Shown here one piece after another: positions 8,566 through 16,543 of a stretch of 64,000 bases of DNA. The DNA is from Nonomuraea africana (GTDB lineage: Bacteria > Actinomycetota > Actinomycetes > Streptosporangiales > Streptosporangiaceae): contig NZ_JADBEF010000001.1 of the NCBI RefSeq assembly GCF_014873535.1, positions 6,882,001 through 6,946,000 of the forward strand, read 5' to 3'. The notes under the pieces were generated by a model that was given only the letters and a program-made list of their open reading frames with translations, was not told the origin of the DNA and did not search any database. The position numbers were made by a program, and so were the translations under genes. Positions within the stretch are counted from its first letter, which is position 1; each line of letters begins with the position of its first letter.

Positions 8566-8605
8566 GCGTCGTCTTGGCGTTCCGGGTACGGCGCGTCTCG
8601 TCCGG
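8566..8605 (-). ncRNA. Guanidine-III (ykkC-III) riboswitch aptamer
   Basis: Read on the minus strand, these 40 nt follow the guanidine-III consensus as I recall it from the Thermobifida fusca aptamer. The order is CCGGACGAG, then GCGCCGUACCCGG, then after a short linker AAGACGACGC. The two CCGG/CCGG arms form P1; GCGCCGU and ACGACGC form the pseudoknot helix with one C-A mismatch (the T. fusca version pairs fully). About 14 nt downstream CCTT can pair with the AAGG of the gdx Shine-Dalgarno, giving a plausible translational off state. The target gene is a guanidinium exporter, which is the usual regulon of this class. Confidence 0.85.
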
Positions 8606-8633
8606 GAGCGTGTCGCTCACTACCGACAACGGC

Positions 8634-9440
8634 TCAACGCCCGCGGTGATTCCACCACAGAGTCACCCACCGGTCTCGCGGCACCGGCCACATGCCGAGT
8701 TCCATCGCGGTCCGCGCCACCTCCCCCGCCCGTGAGGGGTCGAGACAGGCGCGGCGGCACACGCTCACGGCGAGTTCCTCGATCGTGTCGAACCGTTCGA
8801 TCGGCGCCTCCCTCTCCTCCACCCGCACGTCGAAGCCGAGTGCTGCGGCCAGCGCGACCGCGTCCTCCGCGATGGGCCTGACCGGGCGCCGCACGCCGTG
8901 CAGGTGCTCCCACAGCAGGTTCATCCAGCTCATCGGGTGGCGGTTGGGCAGCTCGATGACCACCCTGCCGGTGACGTGGTCGTCGAGGGCGACGAAGAAG
9001 GCGGCCAGATCCGGCACGTTGTAGACGACGTGCGCGGCGACCGCCACGTCCGCGCGGCCCACGCGCTCGGCGACCTCCGGCCAGCTTCCCTCGACGGTCG
9101 TGGCGGGGACGCCCGCCTTCTCCGCCCTGAGCGAGAGCTCGGCGAGCATCGCGGCGGAGGTGTCGACGGCGATCAGCCTGCCGATGCGCTCGGCCAGCGG
9201 CAGGGAGGCCGCGCCGGCGCCCGCGCCGACGTCGAGCAGCGTGCCCCCGTCAGGGAGCGCCTCGTCCACCCTGGCCAGGGTTGGCCCCTCCGCCTCCGCC
9301 ACAGCCCGGTCGGTGCGCGCGGCGAAGCGCGCGGGGGAATGGCCCCACGGGTCGGTGGGCGCCGCCTCGAGGATGTCCGGCGGGATGGCCCATGACGCCA
9401 GGTGCTGCCGCCACCGTTCGTTCAGCGCTTCGGCATCCAT
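8634..9440 (-). CDS. Class I SAM-dependent methyltransferase
   Basis: A protein of 268 aa. The SAM-binding motif I is GTLLDVGAGAGAASLPLA (about residues 66-83), followed by the acidic strand end IAVDTSAAML, which places it in the class I Rossmann methyltransferases. The region after about 160 is variable and gives no substrate hint (small molecule or protein both possible). It is transcribed toward the riboswitch and gdx, 28 bp upstream of the aptamer. It is divergent from the acyl-CoA dehydrogenase gene; both promoters must lie in the 101-bp gap that holds the palindromes at 9466-9510. Confidence 0.8.
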   Translation of the reverse strand: MDAEALNERWRQHLASWAIPPDILEAAPTDPWGHSPARFAARTDRAVAEAEGPTLARVDEALPDGGTLLDVGAGAGAASLPLAERIGRLIAVDTSAAMLAELSLRAEKAGVPATTVEGSWPEVAERVGRADVAVAAHVVYNVPDLAAFFVALDDHVTGRVVIELPNRHPMSWMNLLWEHLHGVRRPVRPIAEDAVALAAALGFDVRVEEREAPIERFDTIEELAVSVCRRACLDPSRAGEVARTAMELGMWPVPRDRWVTLWWNHRGR

Positions 9441-9465
9441 GAGTCGAGAGTATGTGCATAGGAGA

Positions 9466-9510
9466 GGTTACCCATGGGTAGCATTCGGAGTAAGGTTACT
9501 CGCCAGTACA
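9466..9510. promoter_or_regulatory. Clustered palindromic operator sites before the acyl-CoA dehydrogenase gene
   Basis: Two perfect palindromes, TACCCATGGGTA (9469-9480) and GAGTAAGGTTACTC (9488-9501), have centres 20 bp apart, about two helical turns. A third, looser TACT-N4-AGTA element follows at 9497-9508. GGTTAC occurs as a direct repeat at 9466 and 9494. This is the look of a TetR-type operator set controlling fatty acid or acyl-CoA genes. The regulator itself is not adjacent. Confidence 0.55.
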
Positions 9511-9541
9511 AACACCCCCGGTTCAAGGAGAGAGAGCAGCC

Positions 9542-11347
9542 ATGGGCCACTACAAGAGCAACGTGCGCGACCTGGAGTTCAACCTCTTCGAGGTCTTCGG
9601 ACGCGGCGACATCCTCGGTACGGGCCCCTTCGCCGAAGTGGACGAGGACGTGGCCCGCAGCATTCTGGACGAGGTCAACAGGCTGGCCACCGGCGTGCTC
9701 GCCGACTCCTTCGAGGAGGGTGACCGTACGCCGCCCGTCTTCGACCCCGCCACGTCGACGGTGACGGTGTCCGACGGCGTGAAGAAGTCCTACAAGGCCC
9801 TCATGGAGGGCGGCTGGGCGCACCTGGACCTGCCCCAGGACCTGGGCGGCCCCGGCATCCCCCGCACGCTGGCCTGGTCGGCGGCCGAGATGGTGCTCGG
9901 CGCCAACCCCGCGCTCTACATGTACGCCGCGGGCCCCAACTTCGCCTACACCCTGTGGAAGCTCGGCACCCCCGAGCAGAAGCGCTTCGCCGAGCTGGCG
10001 ATCGAGAACAACTGGGGCGCCACCATGGTGCTGACCGAGCCCGACGCCGGCTCGGACGTCGGCGCCGGTCGCGCCCGCGCGATCCAGCAGCCCGACGGCA
10101 CCTGGCACATCGAGGGCGTCAAGCGCTTCATCACCAGCGCCGAGCACGACATGGCCGACAACATCTTCCACCTCGTGCTGGCCAGGCCCGAGGGACACGG
10201 TCCCGGCACCAAGGGCCTGTCGATGTTCCTGGTGCCCAAGTACCACGTGAACCTCGAGGACGGCAGCCTCGGCGAGCGCAACGGCGCCTACGTCACCAAC
10301 GTCGAGAAGAAGATGGGCCTCAAGGTCTCCACGACCTGCGAGCTCACCTTCGGCGACAAGCACCCGGCGATCGGCACGCTGGTCGGCGACGCGCACGAGG
10401 GCATCAAGCAGATGTTCATGGTGATCGAGCACGCCCGCATGATGGTCGGCACCAAGGCCATCGCCACGCTGTCCACCGGGTACCTGAACGCGCTGGAGTT
10501 CGCCAAGTCCCGCAAGCAGGGCGCCGACCTGACCCAGATGGCCGACAAGAGCGCCCCGCGCGTCGCCATCACCCACCACCCCGACGTGCGCCGCGAGCTG
10601 ATGCTGCAGAAGACGTACGCCGAGGGCATGCGGGCGCTGGTGCTCTACACCGCGACCTTCCAGGACACGCTTCTGATCAACCCCGGCGACAAGCACGCCG
10701 AGGCCATGAACGACCTGCTGCTGCCCGTCGTCAAGGGTGTCGGCTCCGAGCGCTCCTATGAGATGCTGTCGCGCTCGCTGCAGACCCTGGGCGGCTCCGG
10801 CTACCTGCAGGACTACCCGATCGAGCAGTACATCCGCGACGCGAAGATCGACTCCCTGTACGAGGGCACGACCGCGATCCAGGGTCTCGACCTGTTCTTC
10901 CGCAAGATCCTGCGCAACCAGGGCGCGGCGATCGGCGCGCTGATGGCCGAGATCAACGCCTTCGCCTCCTCCGAGGCGGGCAATGGCAGGCTCAAGCAGG
11001 AGCGCAAGCTGCTCGCCGAGGCCGCGGCCGAGGTCAAGGCCATGGGCGACACGATGGCCGGATGGGCGCTCGGGTCGCTGGAGGCGCCGCGCGAGGTCTA
11101 CAAGGTCGGCCTCAACACCACCCGCTTCCTCCTGGCGCTGGGCGACCTGGTCATCGGCTGGCTGCTGCTGCGCCAGGCGGAGATCGCGCTGGCCCGGCTG
11201 GCCGAGGGTGAGGACCCGTTCTACCAGGGCAAGGTCGCGGGCGCCGCGTTCTTCGCCACCACCGTGCTGCCCAGGCTGACCGCCGACCGCAGGGTGCTGC
11301 AGAGCACCGGTCTCGACCTTATGGACCTCCCCGAAGAGGCCTTCTAG
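9542..11347 (+). CDS. Acyl-CoA dehydrogenase (FadE type, long form)
   Basis: A protein of 601 aa, FAD-dependent, catalysing alpha,beta-dehydrogenation of acyl-CoA thioesters in the cytosol. Seen in order: an N-terminal helical domain, the MVLTEPDAGSDVGAG loop at the FAD/substrate site, the middle beta-domain with GVKRFITSAEHD, and the C-terminal helical domain with LQTLGGSGYLQDYPIEQYIRD (split here: LQTLGGSGYLQ, DYPIEQYIRD) and DSLYEGTTAIQ. The glutamate in YEGTTAIQ is the usual catalytic base. The extra 150 C-terminal residues are typical of the about 600-aa bacterial acyl-CoA dehydrogenases such as E. coli-type or mycobacterial long FadE proteins. AAGGAG lies 11 nt before the ATG. Upstream palindromes suggest repression by a TetR-like regulator. 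Confidence 0.9.
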   Translation: MGHYKSNVRDLEFNLFEVFGRGDILGTGPFAEVDEDVARSILDEVNRLATGVLADSFEEGDRTPPVFDPATSTVTVSDGVKKSYKALMEGGWAHLDLPQDLGGPGIPRTLAWSAAEMVLGANPALYMYAAGPNFAYTLWKLGTPEQKRFAELAIENNWGATMVLTEPDAGSDVGAGRARAIQQPDGTWHIEGVKRFITSAEHDMADNIFHLVLARPEGHGPGTKGLSMFLVPKYHVNLEDGSLGERNGAYVTNVEKKMGLKVSTTCELTFGDKHPAIGTLVGDAHEGIKQMFMVIEHARMMVGTKAIATLSTGYLNALEFAKSRKQGADLTQMADKSAPRVAITHHPDVRRELMLQKTYAEGMRALVLYTATFQDTLLINPGDKHAEAMNDLLLPVVKGVGSERSYEMLSRSLQTLGGSGYLQDYPIEQYIRDAKIDSLYEGTTAIQGLDLFFRKILRNQGAAIGALMAEINAFASSEAGNGRLKQERKLLAEAAAEVKAMGDTMAGWALGSLEAPREVYKVGLNTTRFLLALGDLVIGWLLLRQAEIALARLAEGEDPFYQGKVAGAAFFATTVLPRLTADRRVLQSTGLDLMDLPEEAF

Positions 11348-11375
11348 AACCGCCTGCTCCCGCGGCAGGTCACCA

Positions 11376-11406
11376 GGACCGCTCGTCCGTTCCGGACGGG
11401 CGGTCC
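11376..11406 (+). terminator. Hairpin terminator after acyl-CoA dehydrogenase
   Basis: GGACCGCTCGTCCG, a TTC loop and CGGACGGGCGGTCC form a 14-bp stem with one G-T pair, 29 bp after the stop codon, followed by TTCCT. Confidence 0.8.
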
Positions 11407-11442
11407 TTCCTCGTCCCGAGGGGTACCTACGCGTCATGACCC

Positions 11443-11613
11443 CACGCGTGGAAGGATCTCGGCGAGTACGGCGGGCTGCTCGACCCCGAGCGCGTCGTCG
11501 GCAACCTGCACCGGGCCTACACCGACGCCTCGGGCGGCGAGGTCGACCTGGCGGCGGCGCTGCTCGACGTGATCACCTTCAACGGCGGCAGACCGCTGAC
11601 CTGTCACGCCTGA
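11443..11613 (+). pseudogene. Orphan C-terminal gene fragment of unknown family
   Basis: Between two genes, 56 codons after an in-frame stop read as good actinomycete protein (HAWKDLGEYGGLLDPERVVG, then NLHRAYTDASGGEVDLAAAL and LLDVITFNGG) with strong third-position GC and no start codon. It looks like the tail of a lost gene. I do not recognise the family. Confidence 0.3.
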
Positions 11614-11684
11614 ACTCATAGGTGTGATCACTGGTATGCGGGTATGACGGTGTGCGTACACGGTCTTTTCCCCCGGAGGTCGTC

Positions 11685-11909
11685 ATGGGCGTCGGCGTCA
11701 GCATCTTCTTCCTCACGCTCGGCGCCATCCTCCGCTTCGCGATCGAGCCCGACGTGTTCGGCAGCGCGGTGCACATGGACAGGATCGGCGTCATCTTCAT
11801 GATCGTGGGTGGCGTGGGCGTGGTGCTGAGCATCGTGCTCGCGCCCAGGCGCGGGAGCACCTCCGAGAACCGCCTGATGCACCGCGAGAACAATCCGCCC
11901 GAAGTCTGA
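11685..11909 (+). CDS. DUF6458-type small membrane protein
   Basis: A protein of 74 aa with two transmembrane helices separated by a short acidic loop. It begins MGVGVSIFFLTLGAILRFAI and its second helix, near VIFMIVGGVGVVLSIV, is followed by a basic and polar tail. This pattern matches the DUF6458 family of small actinobacterial membrane proteins (function unknown). The start is set by GGAGG 5 nt upstream of ATG 11685. Confidence 0.7.
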   Translation: MGVGVSIFFLTLGAILRFAIEPDVFGSAVHMDRIGVIFMIVGGVGVVLSIVLAPRRGSTSENRLMHRENNPPEV

Positions 11910-11932
11910 GATTTCCAGGAAGGATCGCACTC

Positions 11933-12057
11933 TTGCGGGCAAACAAGGGTGTGATCACTGCTCCTGACGTCTTCGAGGCCGTCTTTCGAAGCTCACTACG
12001 AGGAGATCCGTCGCTACATCGGCCGCAGGCTCGACCTCGGCATGGCCGACGACCTGG
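11933..12057 (+). pseudogene. Frameshifted N-terminal remnant of an ECF-type sigma factor
   Basis: From a TTG at 11933 with an AGGAAGGA ribosome binding site the frame reads LRANKGVITAPDVFEAVF. A +1 slip near 11984 then gives FEAHYEEIRRYIGRRLD and GMADDL. Joined, this is the start of sigma region 2.1/2.2 of an ECF sigma factor, including the position before the usual AAETFL segment. Nothing recognisable follows, so the gene is broken by a frameshift and lost beyond about 40 codons. Confidence 0.45.
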
Positions 12058-12128
12058 GAGCGACACGCGCCCGGTGCCGCCTCCCGGCTGCCGCCGTGCT
12101 GCACGGCGCGGCTTGGAAACGCGCGGCT

Positions 12129-12425
12129 CTAGAACTCGTACTGGATCGCGGCGCGGCCCGCCTTGATCGGCACGATGTGCTCGTTGATCACGGCGTGGTG
12201 CTGCGGGTGGTCGCGGTAGACCTCGTAGTCGGCGACGGAGTCGAACTCGGCGATGATGGCGAAGTCGGAGTTGCCCGATGCGGCGAGGCCGAGGTCGGTG
12301 CCGAGGTCGTAGCGGCGCAGCTCGGGAATGGCGGCGGGCAGCTCGGCCAGTCCCTTGGCGACGGCGGCCTTCTGCTCGTCGGTGGCGTCCTCGGTCCAGG
12401 TCAGCAGCACGATGTGGCGGATCAT
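12129..12425 (-). CDS. Dabb-family (stress responsive A/B barrel) protein
   Basis: A protein of 98 aa starting MIRHIVLLTWTEDATDEQKA, with the conserved beta-strand segments DFAIIAEFDSVADYEVYRDH and PQHHAVINEHI. This is the dimeric ferredoxin-like alpha/beta barrel of the Dabb family. Members include plant stress proteins and polyketide cyclase-like enzymes; no defined activity can be assigned to this one. It is the last gene on the minus strand after the bkd operon, separated from it by a repeat and terminator, so it is probably transcribed alone. Confidence 0.85.
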   Translation of the reverse strand: MIRHIVLLTWTEDATDEQKAAVAKGLAELPAAIPELRRYDLGTDLGLAASGNSDFAIIAEFDSVADYEVYRDHPQHHAVINEHIVPIKAGRAAIQYEF

Positions 12426-12456
12426 GCGCTCAGCCTAGTGACCGGTGCGCCCACCC

Positions 12457-12564
12457 CTTTCGAGCGGGGGCGCGGGCGGGCGGTGTTCCTGCCTTTCGAG
12501 CGGAGGCGCGTGTGGGCGGGATTGCTGTCTTTCGGGCGGGGGCGCGGGCGGGCGGGGCTCCTTG
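12457..12564. repeat. Three tandem copies of a degenerate 36-bp repeat
   Basis: Copies start at 12457, 12493 and 12529, each beginning CTTTCGAGCGG or CTTTCGGGCGG and continuing with a GGGCGCGGGCGGGCGG-like run. The period is exactly 36 bp. The last copy supplies the left arm of the operon terminator. Similar TTCGAG-containing repeats occur at about 45.6-45.8 kb. Confidence 0.7.
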
Positions 12565-12580
12565 AGCGCCGCCCGCCCGC
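12544..12580 (-). terminator. GC hairpin terminator of the branched-chain oxoacid dehydrogenase operon
   Basis: GCGGGCGGGCGG (12544-12555) pairs perfectly with CCGCCCGCCCGC (12569-12580), a 12-bp all-GC stem 6 bp after the E2 stop codon. Confidence 0.75.
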
Positions 12581-12585
12581 CTCCT

Positions 12586-14097
12586 TCAGCTCCAGGCCAG
12601 CATGCGCAGCGGATCCTCCAGCATCGCGCCCACGTCTCGCAGGAAGAGCGAGCCGAGCTCGCCGTCGATGATCCGGTGGTCGAACGACAGCGCGAGCGTG
12701 GTCACCTTCCTGACCGCCAGCTGCCCGTCCACCACCCACGGCGCATCCCTGACCATGCCGAAGGCCAGGATCGCCGCCTCGCCCGGGTTCAGGATCGGGG
12801 TGCCGGTGTCGACGCCGAACACGCCCACGTTGGTGATCGTGATCGTCCCGCCCGCCATGTCGGCCGGTTGGGTACGGCCGGCGCGCGCCGTCTCGGTCAG
12901 CTCGCCCAGCGCCCCCGCCAGAGCCGGCAGGTCGAGGGTGTGGGCCGACTTGATGTTGGGAACGACCAGGCCGCGCGGGGTGGCGGCGGCGATGCCCAGG
13001 TTCACGTAGTGCTTGACCACGATCTCCTGCGCCGCGTCGTCCCACGTGGAGTTGATCATCGGGTAGCGGCGGGCGGCGACCAGAACGGCCTTGGCGACCA
13101 GCAGCAACGGCGACACCCTGACCTCGGCGAAGTCGGGCAGCGCCTTGAGCCGCTGGACGGCGGCCATCGTCTCCGTGACGTCCACCTGCAGGAACTCGGT
13201 GACATGCGGCGCGGTGAAGGCGCTGGCCACCATCGCCTGTGCGGTCATCTTGCGCACGCCCTTGATGGGGACGCGCTCCTCCGCCAGCTCGGGCGTCCCC
13301 GGCCGGGCGGCCCACGCTGCGGACACGGCCTGCGCTGGCTCCTGGGCGGCGGCGTGGACGTCGTCGCGGGTGATGGAGCCCTGGGGGCCCGTGCCGGTCA
13401 GGGTGGTGAGGTCCACCCCCAGGTCCTTGGCCAGCTTGCGGACCGGCGGCTTGGCCAGCACGTGCGCGGTGCCGGGCCCGGTGAAGGCGACCCGCTCGGG
13501 ATGGGCTGCCTGAGCCGCCTGCGCCTGACCTGGCTGTGCCTGACCTGGCTGTGCCTGACCGGCCTGCGTCGGCTGGGTGCGCCCCGCGTCCGGTGCGGGG
13601 GTCTTGCGGGGTCGGCGTTTCGCGGCGCCGGTCTTGACGCCGTAGCCCACCAGGACGGGCGTGCGCTCCTCCTTGGGCGCCGGACTGCCGTGCACGCCCG
13701 GCTCGACGACGCCCTCGGTCTGCGGGCGCGGCACCATGTCGTCGGCCAGCGCCGCCATCCGGTCCGCCGGGCCCTGGGCCGAGGCGGCGGAGGCGGGCGC
13801 CGTACCGGAGGGGGCGGCTTCGGCACCGGAAGGGGCGGCGGCACCGGAGGGGGCGGCTTCGCCGGTCTCGACGGCGATGATGGGCAGCCCGACGTCGACC
13901 GTCTGCCCTTCCTCCGCCATGAGCTCGGCGACCACGCCCGCCCACGGAGAGGGCAGCTCGACGATCGACTTGGCGGTCTCGATCTCCACGACGATCTGGT
14001 TGACCTTGACGGAGTCTCCCGGCTTGACGTGCCAGCGGACGATCTCCGCCTCGGTCAGGCCCTCGCCGACGTCGGGGAGCTTGAATTCGCGACGCAT
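12586..14097 (-). CDS. bkdC: Branched-chain 2-oxoacid dehydrogenase complex E2 (dihydrolipoyl acyltransferase)
   Basis: A protein of 503 aa with the full E2 plan. There is one lipoyl domain (1-78, lipoylated lysine in the EIETAKSIVELPSP loop), then a long Ala/Pro/Gln/Gly linker with AQPGQAQPGQ repeats. A peripheral subunit-binding domain follows (PPVRKLAKDLGVDL, TGTGPQGSITRDDV). Last is the catalytic 2-oxoacid acyltransferase domain ending with SFDHRIIDGE, whose His and Asp are catalytic. It moves acyl groups from E1 to CoA. It lies 14 bp downstream of E1beta, the last gene of a three-gene operon. The E3 (lipoamide dehydrogenase) gene is not in the window. Given branched-chain amino acid dehydrogenase in the same window, branched-chain oxoacids are the likely substrates; pyruvate is the alternative. 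Confidence 0.88.
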   Translation of the reverse strand: MRREFKLPDVGEGLTEAEIVRWHVKPGDSVKVNQIVVEIETAKSIVELPSPWAGVVAELMAEEGQTVDVGLPIIAVETGEAAPSGAAAPSGAEAAPSGTAPASAASAQGPADRMAALADDMVPRPQTEGVVEPGVHGSPAPKEERTPVLVGYGVKTGAAKRRPRKTPAPDAGRTQPTQAGQAQPGQAQPGQAQAAQAAHPERVAFTGPGTAHVLAKPPVRKLAKDLGVDLTTLTGTGPQGSITRDDVHAAAQEPAQAVSAAWAARPGTPELAEERVPIKGVRKMTAQAMVASAFTAPHVTEFLQVDVTETMAAVQRLKALPDFAEVRVSPLLLVAKAVLVAARRYPMINSTWDDAAQEIVVKHYVNLGIAAATPRGLVVPNIKSAHTLDLPALAGALGELTETARAGRTQPADMAGGTITITNVGVFGVDTGTPILNPGEAAILAFGMVRDAPWVVDGQLAVRKVTTLALSFDHRIIDGELGSLFLRDVGAMLEDPLRMLAWS

Positions 14098-14111
14098 TCG
14101 AGGTCCCCCTC

Positions 14112-15092
14112 TCAGAAGGTGAAGGTACGGTCGACGGCCTCGAGGACCCTGTCGAGGTCGGGCAGGTAGTGCTCCTCCAGCTTCGAGGGCGGGTAGGGGG
14201 TGGAGAATCCGCCGACCCTCAGCACGGGCGACTCGAGGTGGTAGAAGCACGACTCGGTGATCCGTGCGGCGAGCTCGGCGCCGAAGCCGTTGTAGACCGG
14301 CGCCTCGTGCACGACGACCACCCTGCCGGTCTTGCGGGCCGACTCCATGACCTTGGGGAAGTCGAGGGGGTTGAGCGAGCGCAGGTCGATCACCTCGAGC
14401 GAGCGTCCCTCCTCCTGGGCCGCCGTGGCCGCCTCCAGGCAGGTCTTGACCATGGGGCCGTAGGCGAGCAGCGTGACGTCGGTGCCCTGCCGTACGACCG
14501 TGGCCTCGTCGAAGGGCGTCCACCAGTCGGTGGAGGAGGTGTCGACGTCGGCCTTCTCCCAGTAGCGCCGCTTGGGCTCGAAGAAGATCACCGGGTCGTC
14601 GCAGCGGACGGCCTGCTGGATCATCGAGTACGCGTCGGCCGGGTTGCTGCAGGCGACGACGCGCAGGCCGCCGGTGTGGGTGAAGTACGCCTCGGGCGAC
14701 TCGCTGTGGTGCTCGACGGCTCCGATGCCGCCGCCGCACGGGATGCGGACCACGACGGGCAACTTGATGGCGCCGAGCGAGCGCAGCGGCATCTTGGCGA
14801 GCTGGGTGATGATCTGGTCGGCCGCGGGAAAGACGAATCCGTCGAACTGGATCTCGCAGATGGGCCGGTAGCCGCGCAGGGCCAGGCCGATCGCGGTGCC
14901 GACGATGCCCGACTCGGCGAGCGGCGTGTCGATGACGCGGTCCTCGCCGAAGTCCTTCTGCAGGCCGTCGGTGACGCGGAAGACGCCGCCGAGCTTGCCG
15001 ACGTCCTCGCCCATGATGAGGACCTTGGGGTCGTCCTCCATCGCCTTGCGCAGGCCCTCGTTGATCGCCTTGGAGAGGGTCAGGACGCTCAT
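14112..15092 (-). CDS. bkdB: Branched-chain 2-oxoacid dehydrogenase E1 component, beta subunit
   Basis: A protein of 326 aa, the usual length. It contains the transketolase-like pyrimidine-binding domain (GEDVGKLGGVFRVTDGL, DTPLAESGIVGTAIGLALRG) and the C-terminal transketolase domain (LLAYGPMVKTCLEAA, EVIDLRSLNPLD). With the alpha subunit it forms the thiamine-diphosphate-dependent decarboxylase that feeds the lipoyl arm of E2. Its ATG (15092) overlaps the stop of the alpha gene in an ATGA, so translation is coupled and subunits are made in equal amounts. Confidence 0.92.
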   Translation of the reverse strand: MSVLTLSKAINEGLRKAMEDDPKVLIMGEDVGKLGGVFRVTDGLQKDFGEDRVIDTPLAESGIVGTAIGLALRGYRPICEIQFDGFVFPAADQIITQLAKMPLRSLGAIKLPVVVRIPCGGGIGAVEHHSESPEAYFTHTGGLRVVACSNPADAYSMIQQAVRCDDPVIFFEPKRRYWEKADVDTSSTDWWTPFDEATVVRQGTDVTLLAYGPMVKTCLEAATAAQEEGRSLEVIDLRSLNPLDFPKVMESARKTGRVVVVHEAPVYNGFGAELAARITESCFYHLESPVLRVGGFSTPYPPSKLEEHYLPDLDRVLEAVDRTFTF

Positions 15093-16180
15093 CGCTCGAA
15101 ACCCTCCAGGTAGGCGGCGTACTGGGCGCGCTCCTCGGCGACGAGCGCGTGCGGTCCGGTGTAGACGTGGTCGAAGATCTCGAGCGGCTCGGGATCGGGC
15201 ATCTCCAGGCAGCGCCTGCGCAGGTCGGCGCCCAGGTCCTCGGCCTCGGCCTCCACGGAGTCGAGGAAGGCCTGGTCGGCCAGCTCGTTCCTGACCAGGA
15301 ACGCCTTGACCCGCTCGATCGGGTCCTTGAGCTTCCACGCCTCCAGTTCGCTGGCCACCCGGTAGCGGGTCGGGTCGTCGGTGGTGGTGTGCGCGCCCAT
15401 GCGGTAGGTGAAGGCCTCGATCAGCGTCGGGCCCTGTCCCTCCCTCGCGTTCTTCAGCGCCTGACGGGTGACGGCCAGGCAGGCGAAGACGTCGTTGCCG
15501 TCCACGCGGATGCCGGGGAAGCCGAAGCCCGAGGCGCGGCGGTAGAGCGGGATGCGGGACTGCTTCTCCAGCGGCTCGGAGATCGCCCACTGGTTGTTCT
15601 GGCAGAAGAAGACGATCGGCGCATTGAAGACGCTGGCCCAGATGAACGACTCGTTGACGTCGCCCTGGGAGGTGGCGCCGTCGCCGAAGTAGGCGATCGT
15701 GGCGGCGTTGGCGCCGTCGCGCTGGATGCCCATGGCGTAGCCGACCGCGTGCAACGTCTGGCTGCCGATGACGATCGTGTAGAGGTGGAAGTTGTGCTCG
15801 GCGGGGTCCCATCCGCCGTGGTTCACGCCGCGGAACAGCCCGAGCAGCTTGACCGGGTCCACGTCACGGCACCAGGCGACGCCGTGCTCGCGGTAGGTGG
15901 GAAAGGCCATGTCGGCGTCGGTGAGCGCGCGGCCCGAGCCGATCTGCGCGGCCTCCTGGCCCAGCAGCGAGGCCCAGATGCCGAGCTCGCCCTGGCGCTG
16001 CAGGGCAACGGCCTCCAGGTCGACGCGGCGGACGAGCACGAGGTCGCGGTAGAGCGACCTCACTTCTTCGGGCGTCAGGTCGATGTCGTAGTCGGGGTGC
16101 TCGACCCTCTCCCCTTCGGGGGTGAGCAACTGGACGAGCTCCGGAGGTGCGTCAGCACCACGAGAGGCGTCGACGGTCAC
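15089..16180 (-). CDS. bkdA: Branched-chain 2-oxoacid dehydrogenase E1 component, alpha subunit
   Basis: A protein of 363 aa. The thiamine-diphosphate motif is complete: GDGATSQGDVNE runs to the paired asparagines in FFCQNNQWAIS. The phosphorylation-loop region YRMGAHTTTDDPTRYR is also present. The protein decarboxylates 2-oxoacids with the beta subunit. It is the first gene of the operon, with no gene upstream for about 360 bp on this strand, so the operon promoter should lie in 16181-16340, before the repeat elements. In actinomycetes this complex supplies isobutyryl-, isovaleryl- and methylbutyryl-CoA primers for branched fatty acids and polyketides. Confidence 0.92.
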   Translation of the reverse strand: MTVDASRGADAPPELVQLLTPEGERVEHPDYDIDLTPEEVRSLYRDLVLVRRVDLEAVALQRQGELGIWASLLGQEAAQIGSGRALTDADMAFPTYREHGVAWCRDVDPVKLLGLFRGVNHGGWDPAEHNFHLYTIVIGSQTLHAVGYAMGIQRDGANAATIAYFGDGATSQGDVNESFIWASVFNAPIVFFCQNNQWAISEPLEKQSRIPLYRRASGFGFPGIRVDGNDVFACLAVTRQALKNAREGQGPTLIEAFTYRMGAHTTTDDPTRYRVASELEAWKLKDPIERVKAFLVRNELADQAFLDSVEAEAEDLGADLRRRCLEMPDPEPLEIFDHVYTGPHALVAEERAQYAAYLEGFER

Positions 16181-16341
16181 GTGCCACTCCTGTGCGGTCG
16201 GGGCCGGTTCGCTGGGGTTGCCATGCTTTGTCCGGCCTTTCCGGCGTACGGCCCATCTGGTGGTGGTTCGTACGCGTTTGGGGACATCGTGGCAGAGGTC
16301 ACATCCCTACGCGCAAGCCCCATGCCCTCCCCGTTCCCGAT

Positions 16342-16451
16342 GCGCCGCCGGTGAACCTCTCCGATCGGACTTCGGCAAGCGCTCTCTCAGTCACCGACAC
16401 AGAGGGTGACGGTGAGCAAGAAGCGCCGCCGGTGAACCTCTCCGATCGGAC
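16342..16451. repeat. Two direct copies of a dispersed intergenic repeat (copies 1 and 2)
   Basis: A 29-bp core starting GCGCCGCCGGTGAACCTCTC and ending with the palindrome TCCGATCGGA plus C occurs identically at 16342-16370 and 16423-16451, 81 bp apart. Between them lie AAGCGCTCTC and GAGGGTGACGGTGAG. A diverged third copy of the whole unit lies at 17245-17320. The 363-bp gap 16181-16543 otherwise holds the promoter side of the bkd operon and no gene I can support. Confidence 0.75.
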
Positions 16452-16543
16452 CTCCGCCGGCGCCCGCCCGCACCCACGCCACCGTGTTCCCATGCGGTTC
16501 CTGCTGGAGCCCCTCACCGCACAGCCCGAGCGGAGGGCCGGGT

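Noticed and set aside
12422..12585. Coding sequence in the 36-bp repeats (a frame rich in Arg, Pro and Lys)
   Set aside because: The frame is an out-of-frame extension of the E2 region and only translates the tandem repeat.
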